The translations under genes and the position numbers were made by a program. A stretch of 64,000 nucleotides of DNA from Gramella jeungdoensis (GTDB lineage: Bacteria; Bacteroidota; Bacteroidia; Flavobacteriales; Flavobacteriaceae). The DNA lies in the NCBI RefSeq assembly GCF_023805255.1, contig NZ_JAMSCK010000006.1, forward strand, positions 62,001-126,000, given 5' to 3'. How positions within the stretch are numbered: position 1 is the first letter of the stretch; each line of letters opens with the position of its first letter. Under the pieces are notes generated by a model. That model did not search any database. It saw only the letters and a program-made list of their open reading frames with translations, and was not told where the DNA came from. This document shows, piece by piece, positions 51,149 to 59,786 of the stretch.

Positions 51149-51862
51149 TTAGTTCATAGGCACTTCAATTAAAAGAACCTTAGAGGGTTTTTTAAATTCT
51201 AGAGAAATTCCGGAAGTATTCCAAACTCCTACAGCATCACGTTTTTCAAGCCTTGTTTCTTCAACTTCAGCTTCACCTTCGATCAGAAAAACATATACTC
51301 CATGACTTTTATTCTTAAAATCATATTCAAGCTTCCTGTCAGCTTCAAACTCCCCCAGGTGAAGGTATGCCTGCTGGTTTATCCATAAAGCCTCCTGGGA
51401 CTGATCAGATTTTGGTGAAACCAGATTGATGAGTTTATTGGTTTCCATTAATTTTGAAAAATCTTTTTGATCATATCTGGGATCAAGTCCGTTCTTCTCA
51501 GGAAATATCCATATTTGAAGCATATTAAGTTCATCCTTCGAAGAGTTGAATTCGCTATGTTCAACTCCGGTTCCCGCACTCATCACCTGTACTTCCCCGG
51601 CTTTGATCACACCCGAGTTATTCATGGAGTCTTTATGTTTCACCTCTCCTTGCAAGGGAATGGTAATGATCTCCATATTCTCATGGGGATGGGTGCCAAA
51701 ACCCATACCTCCTTTAACAAAATCATCATTAAGAACCCTTAGCTGGCCGAATTGTACTTTATTTGGATTGAAAAAATTTGCAAAACTGAAAGAATAATTA
51801 GCATTAAGCCATCCGAAATTTGCTTTACCCCGTGAATTCGCGGGATGTATTACTTTCTCCAT
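51149..51862 (-). CDS. Pirin-family cupin protein
   Basis: A 237-residue bicupin protein. The first cupin has GTHPHENMEIITIPLQGEV (metal ligands two His, then Glu and a later His in GVEHSEFN), typical of pirin; the second cupin (YEHDFKNKSHGVYVF-like region, DAVGVWNTSG) is degenerate as usual. Some pirins are quercetin dioxygenases, others regulators; the specific role is unknown. Cytoplasmic. Ten bases downstream of it is the small GNAT-like gene, so they may be co-transcribed. Confidence 0.93.
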   Translation of the reverse strand: MEKVIHPANSRGKANFGWLNANYSFSFANFFNPNKVQFGQLRVLNDDFVKGGMGFGTHPHENMEIITIPLQGEVKHKDSMNNSGVIKAGEVQVMSAGTGVEHSEFNSSKDELNMLQIWIFPEKNGLDPRYDQKDFSKLMETNKLINLVSPKSDQSQEALWINQQAYLHLGEFEADRKLEYDFKNKSHGVYVFLIEGEAEVEETRLEKRDAVGVWNTSGISLEFKKPSKVLLIEVPMN

Positions 51863-51879
51863 TTTTTGTGAGTTGGTAA

Positions 51880-51910
51880 TTTGAAAGTCGAGTATTAAGC
51901 AGTAATTTTG
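51880..51910 (+). promoter_or_regulatory. Consensus promoter of the alpha/beta hydrolase gene
   Basis: TTTG (51880-51883), 19 bases, TAATTTTG (51903-51910). It places the transcript start near 51917, supporting the downstream ATG at 51963. Confidence 0.75.
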
Positions 51911-51962
51911 ATTGTTAAATTTACGATTAAATGGCAGGATTATTTGTTATATACATGTTAAA

Positions 51963-52670
51963 ATGAAACAGGAAAGCGAGCTCATACATGTATATTTCAT
52001 GCCGGGTATGGCAACAGATAGGGCTATTTTCGAGAATATTTCGTTACCCTCAGATAGATTTAAGATTCATTATTTAGAATGGGAGATCCCTGAAAAAAAT
52101 GAAAGTCTTGAAGATTATGTTCAAAGAATGCTTAAATATGTGAAGCATGAGGAGCCGGTTTTAATAGGTGTTTCTTTTGGCGGGGTAATTGTACAGGAAA
52201 TGGCGAAGTTCTTAAAACTGAAACGCCTTATTATCGTTTCCAGTGTAAAGTGTACTGATGAATTACCGCCTCGTATGAAGTTCGCTTCAAAAACAGGTTT
52301 GTTTAAGCTTATTCCGACCCGTTTAGCAGATTTTGTGGATTATTTTGAAAAAATAGCCGTAGGTGACTTTCTTAAAAAAAGGGCCAGGCTTTATAAACAG
52401 TTTATTTCTATACGGGATACCCGGTACCTTAACTGGGCCATTAGGAATATGGTAAACTGGAAATGTGATAAGCCAGATGAAAAGGTTATTCATATTCATG
52501 GAGACAAAGATGAAGTGTTTCCTATTAAGAATATTCGGAATGCGATTATTGTAAAAGGGGGAACCCATATAATGATTATTAATAGATTCCGTTGGTTTAA
52601 TGAATATTTGCCCGAAATTATCATTACGGGTAAACTGAAAAAGAGAAAACAAAAAGAACAATTTAATTGA
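51963..52670 (+). CDS. Alpha/beta-hydrolase-fold protein
   Basis: A 235-residue protein started at the ATG at 51963; an earlier in-frame start at 51912 lies at or before the predicted transcript start. It carries the nucleophile elbow GVSFGG near residue 80 (Ser), preceded by FMPGMATDRAIFE at the N-terminus (oxyanion region) and a His in KGGTHIMI near the C-terminus; the acidic residue is probably D in HGDKDEVFP. Substrate unknown. Seven bases upstream of the lytic transglycosylase gene, so the pair is probably an operon. Confidence 0.86.
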   Translation: MKQESELIHVYFMPGMATDRAIFENISLPSDRFKIHYLEWEIPEKNESLEDYVQRMLKYVKHEEPVLIGVSFGGVIVQEMAKFLKLKRLIIVSSVKCTDELPPRMKFASKTGLFKLIPTRLADFVDYFEKIAVGDFLKKRARLYKQFISIRDTRYLNWAIRNMVNWKCDKPDEKVIHIHGDKDEVFPIKNIRNAIIVKGGTHIMIINRFRWFNEYLPEIIITGKLKKRKQKEQFN

Positions 52671-52677
52671 TCAAGCG

Positions 52678-53646
52678 ATGAATATTTTAAAGAAAGCATT
52701 ACTGGTTGTAGGATTGATCACGGTTTGTGGCGTAAGTATTAATGCGGTGCAACAGGATGAAGACGGTGGAGCAACCAATGAGAGAAGGAATAACGATATA
52801 TCAGGAACCAGTTCTAATAAGAGTGTGGCAGACTCCTATCGCATAGAGGCACTTCCAATGCCAGAAAATCTATCATTTGCTGGGGAGAGTGTGCCTCTGG
52901 AAGACCCCGATGTATATGAAAGAATGGATCGTGAATTACTTGTGAATACGTATTGGCAATCTAACGCTTTACTTTTAATGAAACGAGCACATAAATATTT
53001 TCCGCTTATCGAGAAGGTTTTAAGAGAGGAAGGTGTGCCTGAAGATTTTAAATACCTGGCAGTTATTGAAAGCGGTCTAACCCAGGCTGTTTCTCCGGCA
53101 AGAGCTATTGGATTTTGGCAAATACTTGAAAGTACCGGGAAAGAATATGGTTTGGAGATCAATGATAATGTAGATGAAAGATATCATATTGAAAAATCTA
53201 CACGGGTTGCCTGTGATTACCTTAAAAAAGCTAAAGCCAGATTTGGTTCGTGGACCCTGGCTGCCGCGTCATATAATGCGGGACAGTATGGAATTGACAA
53301 GCAATTGGAAAGACAAAAAGTATCAGATTACTATGATCTTTTGCTGGGTGAGGAGACAGGAAGATATGTTTTTAGGATCCTGGCTCTAAAGGAAATAATG
53401 ACCCATCCTGAAAAATATGGTTTTAATTTTGACGAAGACGATCTGTATCAGCCAATCCCTGTAAATAAAGTAAAGGTAGATACTGTAGTCAAGGACTTTC
53501 CTGATTTTGCCGAAAAATTCGGGATCAATTATAAGATATTGAAGGTTCATAATCCATGGCTAAGAGATGACCATCTCAAGAATGCTTCAAGAAAAACTTA
53601 TTATATAGAAATTCCTGAAGAAGGATATTATCCACCCGTAAAATAA
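52678..53646 (+). CDS. Secreted lytic transglycosylase (SLT domain)
   Basis: A 322-residue protein with a signal peptide (about 1-23). The SLT domain carries catalytic Glu131 in LAVIESGL, then AIGFWQI, LKKAKARFGSWTLAAASYNAG, all in expected order. It cleaves peptidoglycan between MurNAc and GlcNAc with anhydro-ring formation. It has no LysM repeat but a C-terminal extension of ~90 residues with LYQPIPVNKVKVD. Position next to an alpha/beta hydrolase is not functionally telling. Confidence 0.92.
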   Translation: MNILKKALLVVGLITVCGVSINAVQQDEDGGATNERRNNDISGTSSNKSVADSYRIEALPMPENLSFAGESVPLEDPDVYERMDRELLVNTYWQSNALLLMKRAHKYFPLIEKVLREEGVPEDFKYLAVIESGLTQAVSPARAIGFWQILESTGKEYGLEINDNVDERYHIEKSTRVACDYLKKAKARFGSWTLAAASYNAGQYGIDKQLERQKVSDYYDLLLGEETGRYVFRILALKEIMTHPEKYGFNFDEDDLYQPIPVNKVKVDTVVKDFPDFAEKFGINYKILKVHNPWLRDDHLKNASRKTYYIEIPEEGYYPPVK

Positions 53647-53668
53647 GAATTCAGGGAATAAGAAAAGA

Positions 53669-54370
53669 TTAGTCGATGGAGATATTTTCAGCATATACTT
53701 CCTCGTACTCGTTGATCAGGTTTTTGGAGATGGAAGTTTCCAGGGCTATAAAATTTTCCCTGTAGGCCGTTTCTGGATCGGTATTAAGAGCAGGGAAAAC
53801 GCTTCTTCTAATTTCCATGATCTTCTTATCGTTAGAAAGAAGGAAACAGGTAGGTAGTCCGAGAGAATGTTTTAGTTGTTTAACCACGTATGCACCATTA
53901 TTTTCGGTTTCGTCAACATATACGATGGAAACATCTGATGAGAATTGCTCGGCCAGCTCTTTTGCTTTTTCCCTTTTATCCCAAAAAAGAATTACGAAAT
54001 CTATCTCTCCTTTATATTGTGCAGCCAGTTCATTTAAAGCAGGGATTTCACCTTTGCCGGGGATGCACCAAGAAGCGTAAGTGATAAGAAAAACAGGCCT
54101 GTCATAATCATATAACTGAACTTCCTTCTTTTTTAGATTATGGAATTTGAAGTTATCCATATAGGATCCTTCAAGGTGTTTATTAGTAAAATCCTCAAAA
54201 AGTTCTTTCGCTTTGTCATACTGGTTAAAACGATAAGCCAGATCAGCTTTTTTGTTGTAATCTGAAAGATGTTGGAAGAGAGCTTCAGAGAAGAATGTCC
54301 TGTCCTGCAGGTTCTGCTGGGAAAATATTGAGGGGCCAATAAATAATAAAACTAGTAATAGTTTTTTCAT
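53669..54370 (-). CDS. Thioredoxin-fold (TlpA-like) protein lacking the second Cys
   Basis: A 233-residue secreted protein with a signal peptide (about 1-18). The thioredoxin-fold motif reads YASWC102-I-P-G105 instead of CxxC; only one Cys occurs at the active site, and the cis-Pro loop LGLPTCFLL contains another Cys. This argues against a normal disulphide reductase, and points to a peroxiredoxin-like, isomerase or binding role. The N-terminal ~85 residues are helical. Convergent with the transglycosylase gene, 22 bases apart. Confidence 0.82.
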   Translation of the reverse strand: MKKLLLVLLFIGPSIFSQQNLQDRTFFSEALFQHLSDYNKKADLAYRFNQYDKAKELFEDFTNKHLEGSYMDNFKFHNLKKKEVQLYDYDRPVFLITYASWCIPGKGEIPALNELAAQYKGEIDFVILFWDKREKAKELAEQFSSDVSIVYVDETENNGAYVVKQLKHSLGLPTCFLLSNDKKIMEIRRSVFPALNTDPETAYRENFIALETSISKNLINEYEEVYAENISID

Positions 54371-54383
54371 GCAACGTTATTGG

Positions 54384-54412
54384 GGCTGTTACCCTACGAA
54401 GGTAATACAGCC
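54384..54412 (-). promoter_or_regulatory. Leader hairpin before the TlpA-like gene
   Basis: GGCTGTTACC and GGTAATACAGCC pair with a 2-base bulge, 14 bases upstream of the ATG at 54370, either an operator or an RNA leader structure. Confidence 0.35.
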
Positions 54413-54455
54413 ATATCTTGCCTGAAAAAATTTTCGTTATAATTAGCGATTTTTT

Positions 54456-54507
54456 AGATGAAAAGCGAAGTTTTAAGAGAGATTTAATTATTATAAGCTT
54501 TTCATCT
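54456..54507. repeat. 11-bp inverted repeat in the intergenic region
   Basis: AGATGAAAAGC (54456-54466) and GCTTTTCATCT (54497-54507) are perfect, 30 bases apart; no T-run follows, so it is not a typical terminator. Confidence 0.5.
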
Positions 54508-54524
54508 TAAGAGATATTTAATAT

Positions 54525-55040
54525 TTAAATCTTCTTCATCTGCTGTTTCATCATCCTGATCTGATCGTTCATCATGCCATGCTTGTCAAGTTTTTTGGCT
54601 TCGTTCAAAAGCATGGTAGCTTCCCTTTTTCTTCTTTTGGTCATTGCTATTCCGGCAAGATTGAGTTTGGCCATAGCGAGGTCATGGTCCATGGAAAGTC
54701 CTAGTCTGATTGCACGTTTGAAGAATTTTTCAGCCTGGCTAATGTTGGTTTGAGAAACCATTAATCCGTGGAGGTACCAGTAATACCCCTGTTGTTTTTG
54801 AGTAAGTGCCTTTTCAGGATCCTTTATTTTGTCAAGCCACTTTTTGGCTCCGTCAAAATCCTGCTTTCTAAGGCGAAGAAATGCCAATAAGATCATTTCA
54901 TTTTTAAAATAAAGAAATATGAAAATACCTGAAAGGAGGATCAAAAAGATCCCGTTTCCAATATTTCCTTCAATAAACTGCCATATCGCTGCAGCGATGA
55001 TTAAACCGGCTAAAACTAATTTGATATTCTTATTGAACAT
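54525..55040 (-). CDS. TPR protein with two membrane segments
   Basis: A 171-residue protein. Two hydrophobic stretches near residues 6-22 and 28-46 anchor it, followed by helices with TPR spacing (GAKKWLDKIKDPEKALTQ, AEKFFKRAIRLGLS, REATMLLNEAKKLDK). No family assignment beyond TPR-like. Upstream of rpmH on the other strand (divergent). It is smaller than the AT-rich TPR protein and shows ordinary base composition. Confidence 0.78.
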   Translation of the reverse strand: MFNKNIKLVLAGLIIAAAIWQFIEGNIGNGIFLILLSGIFIFLYFKNEMILLAFLRLRKQDFDGAKKWLDKIKDPEKALTQKQQGYYWYLHGLMVSQTNISQAEKFFKRAIRLGLSMDHDLAMAKLNLAGIAMTKRRKREATMLLNEAKKLDKHGMMNDQIRMMKQQMKKI

Positions 55041-55106
55041 ATTCTATCTTGATTTTTGCAGGCGGCAAAGGTAATAAAAACAATTAAAAATTATTTTAAT
55101 TTAGTA

Positions 55107-55137
55107 TTTGCAGTACTTAAAAAGCTTTGTATATTTG
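55107..55137 (+). promoter_or_regulatory. Consensus promoter of rpmH
   Basis: TTTG (55107-55110), 19 bases, TATATTTG (55130-55137), about 56 bases before the ATG at 55194. Confidence 0.78.
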
Positions 55138-55193
55138 CACGCAGTTTTAAAGACAGCCAAAAACGAATTTACAGAAGATAAAAGATATTCACA

Positions 55194-55352
55194 ATGAAAA
55201 GAACGTTTCAACCATCTAAAAGGAAAAGAAAAAATAAGCACGGCTTCAGGGAGCGTATGGCCAGTGCAAACGGAAGAAAGGTCCTTGCAAGAAGAAGGGC
55301 TAAAGGAAGAAAGAAATTATCTGTATCTTCTGAAAACAGACACAAACACTAA
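55194..55352 (+). CDS. rpmH: 50S ribosomal protein L34
   Basis: A 52-residue basic protein, not called by a length filter but clearly coding: [18 protein letters not shown], then [21 protein letters not shown], the universal L34 pattern. It binds 23S rRNA in the large subunit. It is slightly longer than the 46-residue E. coli form at its C-terminus ([11 protein letters not shown]). Preceded by a consensus promoter and followed by a terminator and carB, the usual Flavobacteriaceae arrangement. Confidence 0.97.
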
Positions 55353-55375
55353 TGAATCACGTTATTCGAAATATT

Positions 55376-55404
55376 AAAGGTGTTACTTTTTAAGTAACGC
55401 CTTT
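55376..55404 (+). terminator. Terminator after rpmH
   Basis: AAAGGTGTTACTT / AAGTAACGCCTTT stem (one G-T pair) with a 3-base loop and a following T-run. Confidence 0.9.
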
Positions 55405-55453
55405 TTTTATATCCACACGCTTCTTATTTTTACTGCGAACACAACATAATATC

Positions 55454-58306
55454 ATGCCGAAAAACAAAGACATCAAGTGCGTTTTAATTATAGGTTCTGG
55501 TCCCATTATAATCGGGCAGGCCTGCGAATTCGATTATTCAGGAACTCAATCCCTACGTTCCTTAAGGGAAGATGGGATAAAGACTGTTCTGATAAACTCC
55601 AATCCAGCAACCATCATGACCGACCCCTCCATGGCCGATCATGTTTACCTGAAACCACTTACCACGAAATCGATTATTGAAGTTTTAAAAGAGCATCCTG
55701 AAATTGATGCCGTTCTTCCAACCATGGGAGGACAAACAGCTTTGAACCTTTGTATCGAAGCTGATGAAAAAGGGATCTGGGGAGATTTTGGAGTGAAACT
55801 TATTGGTGTTGATATTGATGCAATCAATATTTGCGAAGATCGTGAACAATTCAAGCAGTTGATGGGTAGAATTGGGATTCCTGTCGCTCCTGCGAAAACA
55901 GTTACTTCTTACCTGCAGGGAAAAGAAGTGGCCCAGGAATTCGGTTATCCGCTTGTGATAAGGGCTTCGTTTACTCTTGGAGGAGGTGGAGCAGGTTTTG
56001 TTCATAGGGCTGAGGATTTTGATGAAATGCTTACTTATGGGCTTGAAACCTCGCCTATACATGAAGTTTTGATAGATAAGGCTCTTCTTGGCTGGAAGGA
56101 GTACGAGGTAGAGCTTCTGCGTGATAGGAACGATAACGTGGTGATCATTTGTACCGTTGAAAATATGGATCCTATGGGTATCCATACTGGCGATTCTATC
56201 ACCGTTGCTCCGGCAATGACACTTAGCGACAGTGCGTTCCAGAGAATGAGGGATATGGCCATCAAGATGATGCGCAGTATCGGAGACTTTGCTGGTGGAT
56301 GTAACGTACAGTTCGCGGTAAGCCCTGATGAAAAAGAAGATATTTATGCGATCGAGATCAACCCAAGGGTATCCCGATCTTCGGCACTTGCATCAAAAGC
56401 AACCGGATATCCAATCGCCAAGGTAGCTACCAAACTAGCTCTGGGATATCACCTCGATGAGCTAGATAACCAGATCACGAAATCCACTTCGGCATTATTC
56501 GAACCTTCATTAGACTATGTGATCGTAAAAATTCCTAGATGGAATTTTGACAAATTCGAAGGTGCAGACCGTACCCTCGGACTACAGATGAAATCTGTTG
56601 GAGAAGTGATGGGAATCGGAAGATCTTTCCAGGAAGCTATTCATAAGGCAACTCAATCCCTGGAGATAAAACGAAATGGACTCGGTGCAGACGGAAAAGG
56701 TTTTACAGATTATGACCAGATCATTGATAAACTTACTAACCCTAGCTGGGACAGGGTGTTTGTGATCTATGATGCGATTCAAATGGGTATTCCATTAAGC
56801 AGGATACATGAGATTACCAAGATTGATATGTGGTTCCTTAAGCAATATGAAGAACTGCATGCACTGGAAAATGAAATTTCCACCTATGACATACACTCGA
56901 TTCCAAAAGACTTGCTTCTTGAGGCCAAACAAAAAGGTTTTGCCGACAGGCAGATAGCTCATATGCTTGATTGCTGGGAAAGTGAAGTTTACAAGAAGAG
57001 AGAGGAGCTTGGAGTAAACAGAGTATATAAGCTGGTTGATACCTGTGCAGCGGAATTTAAAGCAGAAACACCTTATTATTACTCCACATTTGAGGATGAG
57101 ATTCGTTCGAAAGAGGGAGAGGTCTATATAGATAATGAAAGTAAGGTTTCAGATAAAAAGAAAATCGTAGTACTCGGTTCAGGGCCAAACAGAATAGGCC
57201 AGGGGATAGAGTTTGATTACAGCTGTGTGCACGGTGTGCTTGCCGCTTCCGAATGTGGATATGAGACCATCATGATCAACTGTAATCCTGAAACGGTTTC
57301 AACAGACTTCGATGTAGCTGATAAACTTTATTTTGAACCCGTATTCTGGGAGCATATCTACGATATTATACGACATGAGAAACCAGAAGGGGTGATCGTT
57401 CAGTTAGGAGGTCAAACCGCTCTTAAACTTGCTGAAAAACTGGATAGATATGGTATCAAGATCATGGGCACCAGTTTTGAAGCGCTTGATCTGGCAGAGG
57501 ATAGGGGAAGCTTCTCGAAACTTCTTCAGGCTAACGATATCCCTTATCCCGAATTTGGTACTGCCGAAAATGCAGATGAGGCACTTGCACTGGCTGATGA
57601 ATTAAATTTCCCGATTCTTGTGAGACCGTCTTATGTACTAGGTGGTCAGGGAATGAAAATCGTGATCAACAAGGATGAATTGGAAGAGCATGTTGTGGAC
57701 CTTTTAAGGAAGATCCCTAATAACAAACTCCTCCTGGATCATTATCTGGATGGAGCTATTGAGGCAGAAGCGGATGCTATTTGCGATGGGGAAGATGTAT
57801 ATATCATCGGAATCATGGAGCACATCGAGCCATGTGGAATTCACTCCGGAGACTCCAACGCATTGCTTCCTCCTTTCAACTTGGGAGACCTTGTAATGCA
57901 GCAGATCAAGGATCATACTAAAAAGATAGCACTTGCCTTGAATACTGTAGGATTGATAAATATCCAGTTTGCGATCAAAGATGAGAAGGTGTATATAATC
58001 GAAGCGAATCCTAGAGCTTCGAGAACAGTGCCTTTCATCGCGAAGGCTTATAAAGAACCTTATGTTAACTATGCGACAAAGGTGATGCTGGGTGAGAAAA
58101 AGATCAAGGATTTTAAATTCGATCCTAAACTTGATGGTTATGCTATCAAACAGCCGGTATTCTCTTTCAATAAGTTCCATAAGGTCAACAAGCAATTAGG
58201 ACCTGAAATGAAGAGTACTGGGGAAAGTATCCTTTTCATTGAAAGCTTGAAAGATGATGATTTCTATGATCTTTACTCCAGAAGAAAGATGTATCTGAGT
58301 AAATAG
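55454..58306 (+). CDS. carB: Carbamoyl-phosphate synthase large subunit
   Basis: A 950-residue protein with two homologous ATP-grasp halves: GSGPIIIGQACEFDYSGTQ (start of first), NPRVSRSSALASKATGYP, and GSGPNRIGQGIEFDYSC with NPRASRTVPFIAKAYKEP in the second. It uses ammonia from CarA glutaminase, bicarbonate and two ATP to make carbamoyl phosphate for pyrimidine and arginine synthesis. The C-terminal MGS-type allosteric domain (about 120 residues in E. coli) is absent; the chain ends soon after the second ATP-grasp domain. carA is not in the window. Confidence 0.97.
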   Translation: MPKNKDIKCVLIIGSGPIIIGQACEFDYSGTQSLRSLREDGIKTVLINSNPATIMTDPSMADHVYLKPLTTKSIIEVLKEHPEIDAVLPTMGGQTALNLCIEADEKGIWGDFGVKLIGVDIDAINICEDREQFKQLMGRIGIPVAPAKTVTSYLQGKEVAQEFGYPLVIRASFTLGGGGAGFVHRAEDFDEMLTYGLETSPIHEVLIDKALLGWKEYEVELLRDRNDNVVIICTVENMDPMGIHTGDSITVAPAMTLSDSAFQRMRDMAIKMMRSIGDFAGGCNVQFAVSPDEKEDIYAIEINPRVSRSSALASKATGYPIAKVATKLALGYHLDELDNQITKSTSALFEPSLDYVIVKIPRWNFDKFEGADRTLGLQMKSVGEVMGIGRSFQEAIHKATQSLEIKRNGLGADGKGFTDYDQIIDKLTNPSWDRVFVIYDAIQMGIPLSRIHEITKIDMWFLKQYEELHALENEISTYDIHSIPKDLLLEAKQKGFADRQIAHMLDCWESEVYKKREELGVNRVYKLVDTCAAEFKAETPYYYSTFEDEIRSKEGEVYIDNESKVSDKKKIVVLGSGPNRIGQGIEFDYSCVHGVLAASECGYETIMINCNPETVSTDFDVADKLYFEPVFWEHIYDIIRHEKPEGVIVQLGGQTALKLAEKLDRYGIKIMGTSFEALDLAEDRGSFSKLLQANDIPYPEFGTAENADEALALADELNFPILVRPSYVLGGQGMKIVINKDELEEHVVDLLRKIPNNKLLLDHYLDGAIEAEADAICDGEDVYIIGIMEHIEPCGIHSGDSNALLPPFNLGDLVMQQIKDHTKKIALALNTVGLINIQFAIKDEKVYIIEANPRASRTVPFIAKAYKEPYVNYATKVMLGEKKIKDFKFDPKLDGYAIKQPVFSFNKFHKVNKQLGPEMKSTGESILFIESLKDDDFYDLYSRRKMYLSK

Positions 58307-58324
58307 AAACATTAAAATAATTAT

Positions 58325-58390
58325 AAAGTCATTTTGGCTGAAGATTGAAATCTGTAATTTCAGAAATCTTTTTTCATTCGGAATGACTTT
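58325..58390. repeat. Long imperfect hairpin after carB, probable terminator
   Basis: Outer arms AAAGTCATT (58325-58333) and AATGACTTT (58382-58390) with inner AAGATT/AATCTT, ending in a T-run. It resembles a degenerate REP-type element and could end carB transcription. Confidence 0.6.
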
Positions 58391-58426
58391 TTTATTTTAT
58401 ATAAACTCAAAAATGCTAACTGATTT

Positions 58427-58825
58427 ATGAAGGAAATGGTTTTGATTTTTGGCGGTGTATTGGGAACTTTTGCGGTAATATTGGGGGCTTTTGGAGCACA
58501 TGCTTTGAGAAGGTCGTTTAATGATGATCAACTGAGAAGTTATGAGGTAGGAGTGAGATATCAAATGTATCATTCCATTATGCTGATCATTTCCGGGATC
58601 GTTTTTCCTTTTGCTGAAACAGGCCAGGTGCTTACGGCCTGGTGTTTTATTATTGGGATTATTCTTTTTTCGTTTAGTATTTACGGACTAACTTACAGCG
58701 ACTCCCGGGGAAAGAAAATTAAGATTTTAGGCCCTGTAACTCCAATTGGTGGCCTTTTTCTGATAATCGGCTGGATACTTTTTACTTTTAATATTGCCGA
58801 AATCGCTCTTTACCTGCAACCCTGA
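58427..58825 (+). CDS. DUF423-family membrane protein (YgdD-like)
   Basis: A 132-residue protein with four hydrophobic segments and the DUF423 pattern: an N-terminal GGVLGTFAVILGAFGAHALR motif followed by YEVGVRYQMYHSIML, and GPVTPIGGLFLIIGW near the end. The family is widespread with unknown function. Inner membrane. Convergent with the symporter gene, four bases from its stop. Confidence 0.9.
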   Translation: MKEMVLIFGGVLGTFAVILGAFGAHALRRSFNDDQLRSYEVGVRYQMYHSIMLIISGIVFPFAETGQVLTAWCFIIGIILFSFSIYGLTYSDSRGKKIKILGPVTPIGGLFLIIGWILFTFNIAEIALYLQP

Positions 58826-58829
58826 TGCC

Positions 58830-59786
58830 TTAGACTTCGAGTATTTCTCTTTTTCTGTACTTTTCGGCGAACCAGGCTACCAGGATGAGTTGGGCAGAAT
58901 GATAAAGCATGATTGGCAAAAGTAATAAGCCCGAGCTGGCGGCATTTCCGAATATCACCCTCACCATTACCGAACCGTGAACCAGCGATTTTTTGGTTCC
59001 GCAGAATTGAGCCGCGATCTTGTCCTCGGTATTCAGACCAATAAGATTACTGAAGAAGGCCAGTCCGAAGAAGACAACAAAGAAAAGAACCAGAACGATA
59101 GCTACCATTTTTATTAGTTCGTTTAGTGCTACAGTCCTGAAAAGGTCCGATGTAAATGAATTGCTGAAACTGGAGTAGATAATCAGGATAATGGTGGTTT
59201 TGTCAAATAAACTCAGCTGTTTGCCATATTTCCTGGCGAGGTCTCCAAAATATCTCTGTAGAAATAAACCTATAGCCAGGGGGACTATGATTTGCAGACA
59301 TAGTTTCTGAAGCACTTCAAGAAAATCAAAATCTGTTGTCTTTTCCAGAATAAAACCTATCCACAAGGGGGTCGCTACAATTCCTATTAAACCTGAAAGG
59401 CTTGCATTGAAAATAGCGGTAGGTAAATTTCCCTTTGCGAGGGCGACCATGACTACTGAAGATGATACAGTAGAAGGGAGTGTTCCCAGGAAGAACAATG
59501 CGATCCAAAGATCAGATCTCAGGCCATTTTCAAAAAACGGCAGACAGGCCAGGCACAATAATGGAAAAATCAGGAATGTGGTGATATGTATAATGATATG
59601 CACCCTGTAATTAAGCAAACCGGCTTTAAATTCGGCAGGTGCCAGTTTCAGGCCGTAAAAGAAAAATATTAGACCTATCCCGATATCGGTTATGGTCTTT
59701 AAAGGTAATAATTGTGTGCCTTCGGGGTAGAAATACGCGATTCCAATGGCAATGAAGATGACCAGTATAAATCCGTGTGACCTCAA
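58830..59786 (-). CDS. Bile acid:sodium symporter-family transporter
   Basis: A 318-residue membrane protein with about nine to ten hydrophobic segments. It shows family motifs GLIFFFYGLKLAPAEFK near the N-terminus, LPSTVSSSVVMVALAKGNLPTAIFNA (ion-binding crossover) and GTKKSLVHGSVMV near the C-terminus. The protein fits the YfeH/BASS family of sodium-coupled organic anion transporters. The substrate cannot be inferred. The start overlaps the thioesterase stop by four bases, last gene of a five-gene operon. Confidence 0.91.
   Translation of the reverse strand: MRSHGFILVIFIAIGIAYFYPEGTQLLPLKTITDIGIGLIFFFYGLKLAPAEFKAGLLNYRVHIIIHITTFLIFPLLCLACLPFFENGLRSDLWIALFFLGTLPSTVSSSVVMVALAKGNLPTAIFNASLSGLIGIVATPLWIGFILEKTTDFDFLEVLQKLCLQIIVPLAIGLFLQRYFGDLARKYGKQLSLFDKTTIILIIYSSFSNSFTSDLFRTVALNELIKMVAIVLVLFFVVFFGLAFFSNLIGLNTEDKIAAQFCGTKKSLVHGSVMVRVIFGNAASSGLLLLPIMLYHSAQLILVAWFAEKYRKREILEV

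Noticed and set aside
54456-54507. Terminator between the TPR and TlpA-like genes
   Set aside because: The inverted repeat has a 30-base loop and no T-run on either strand.
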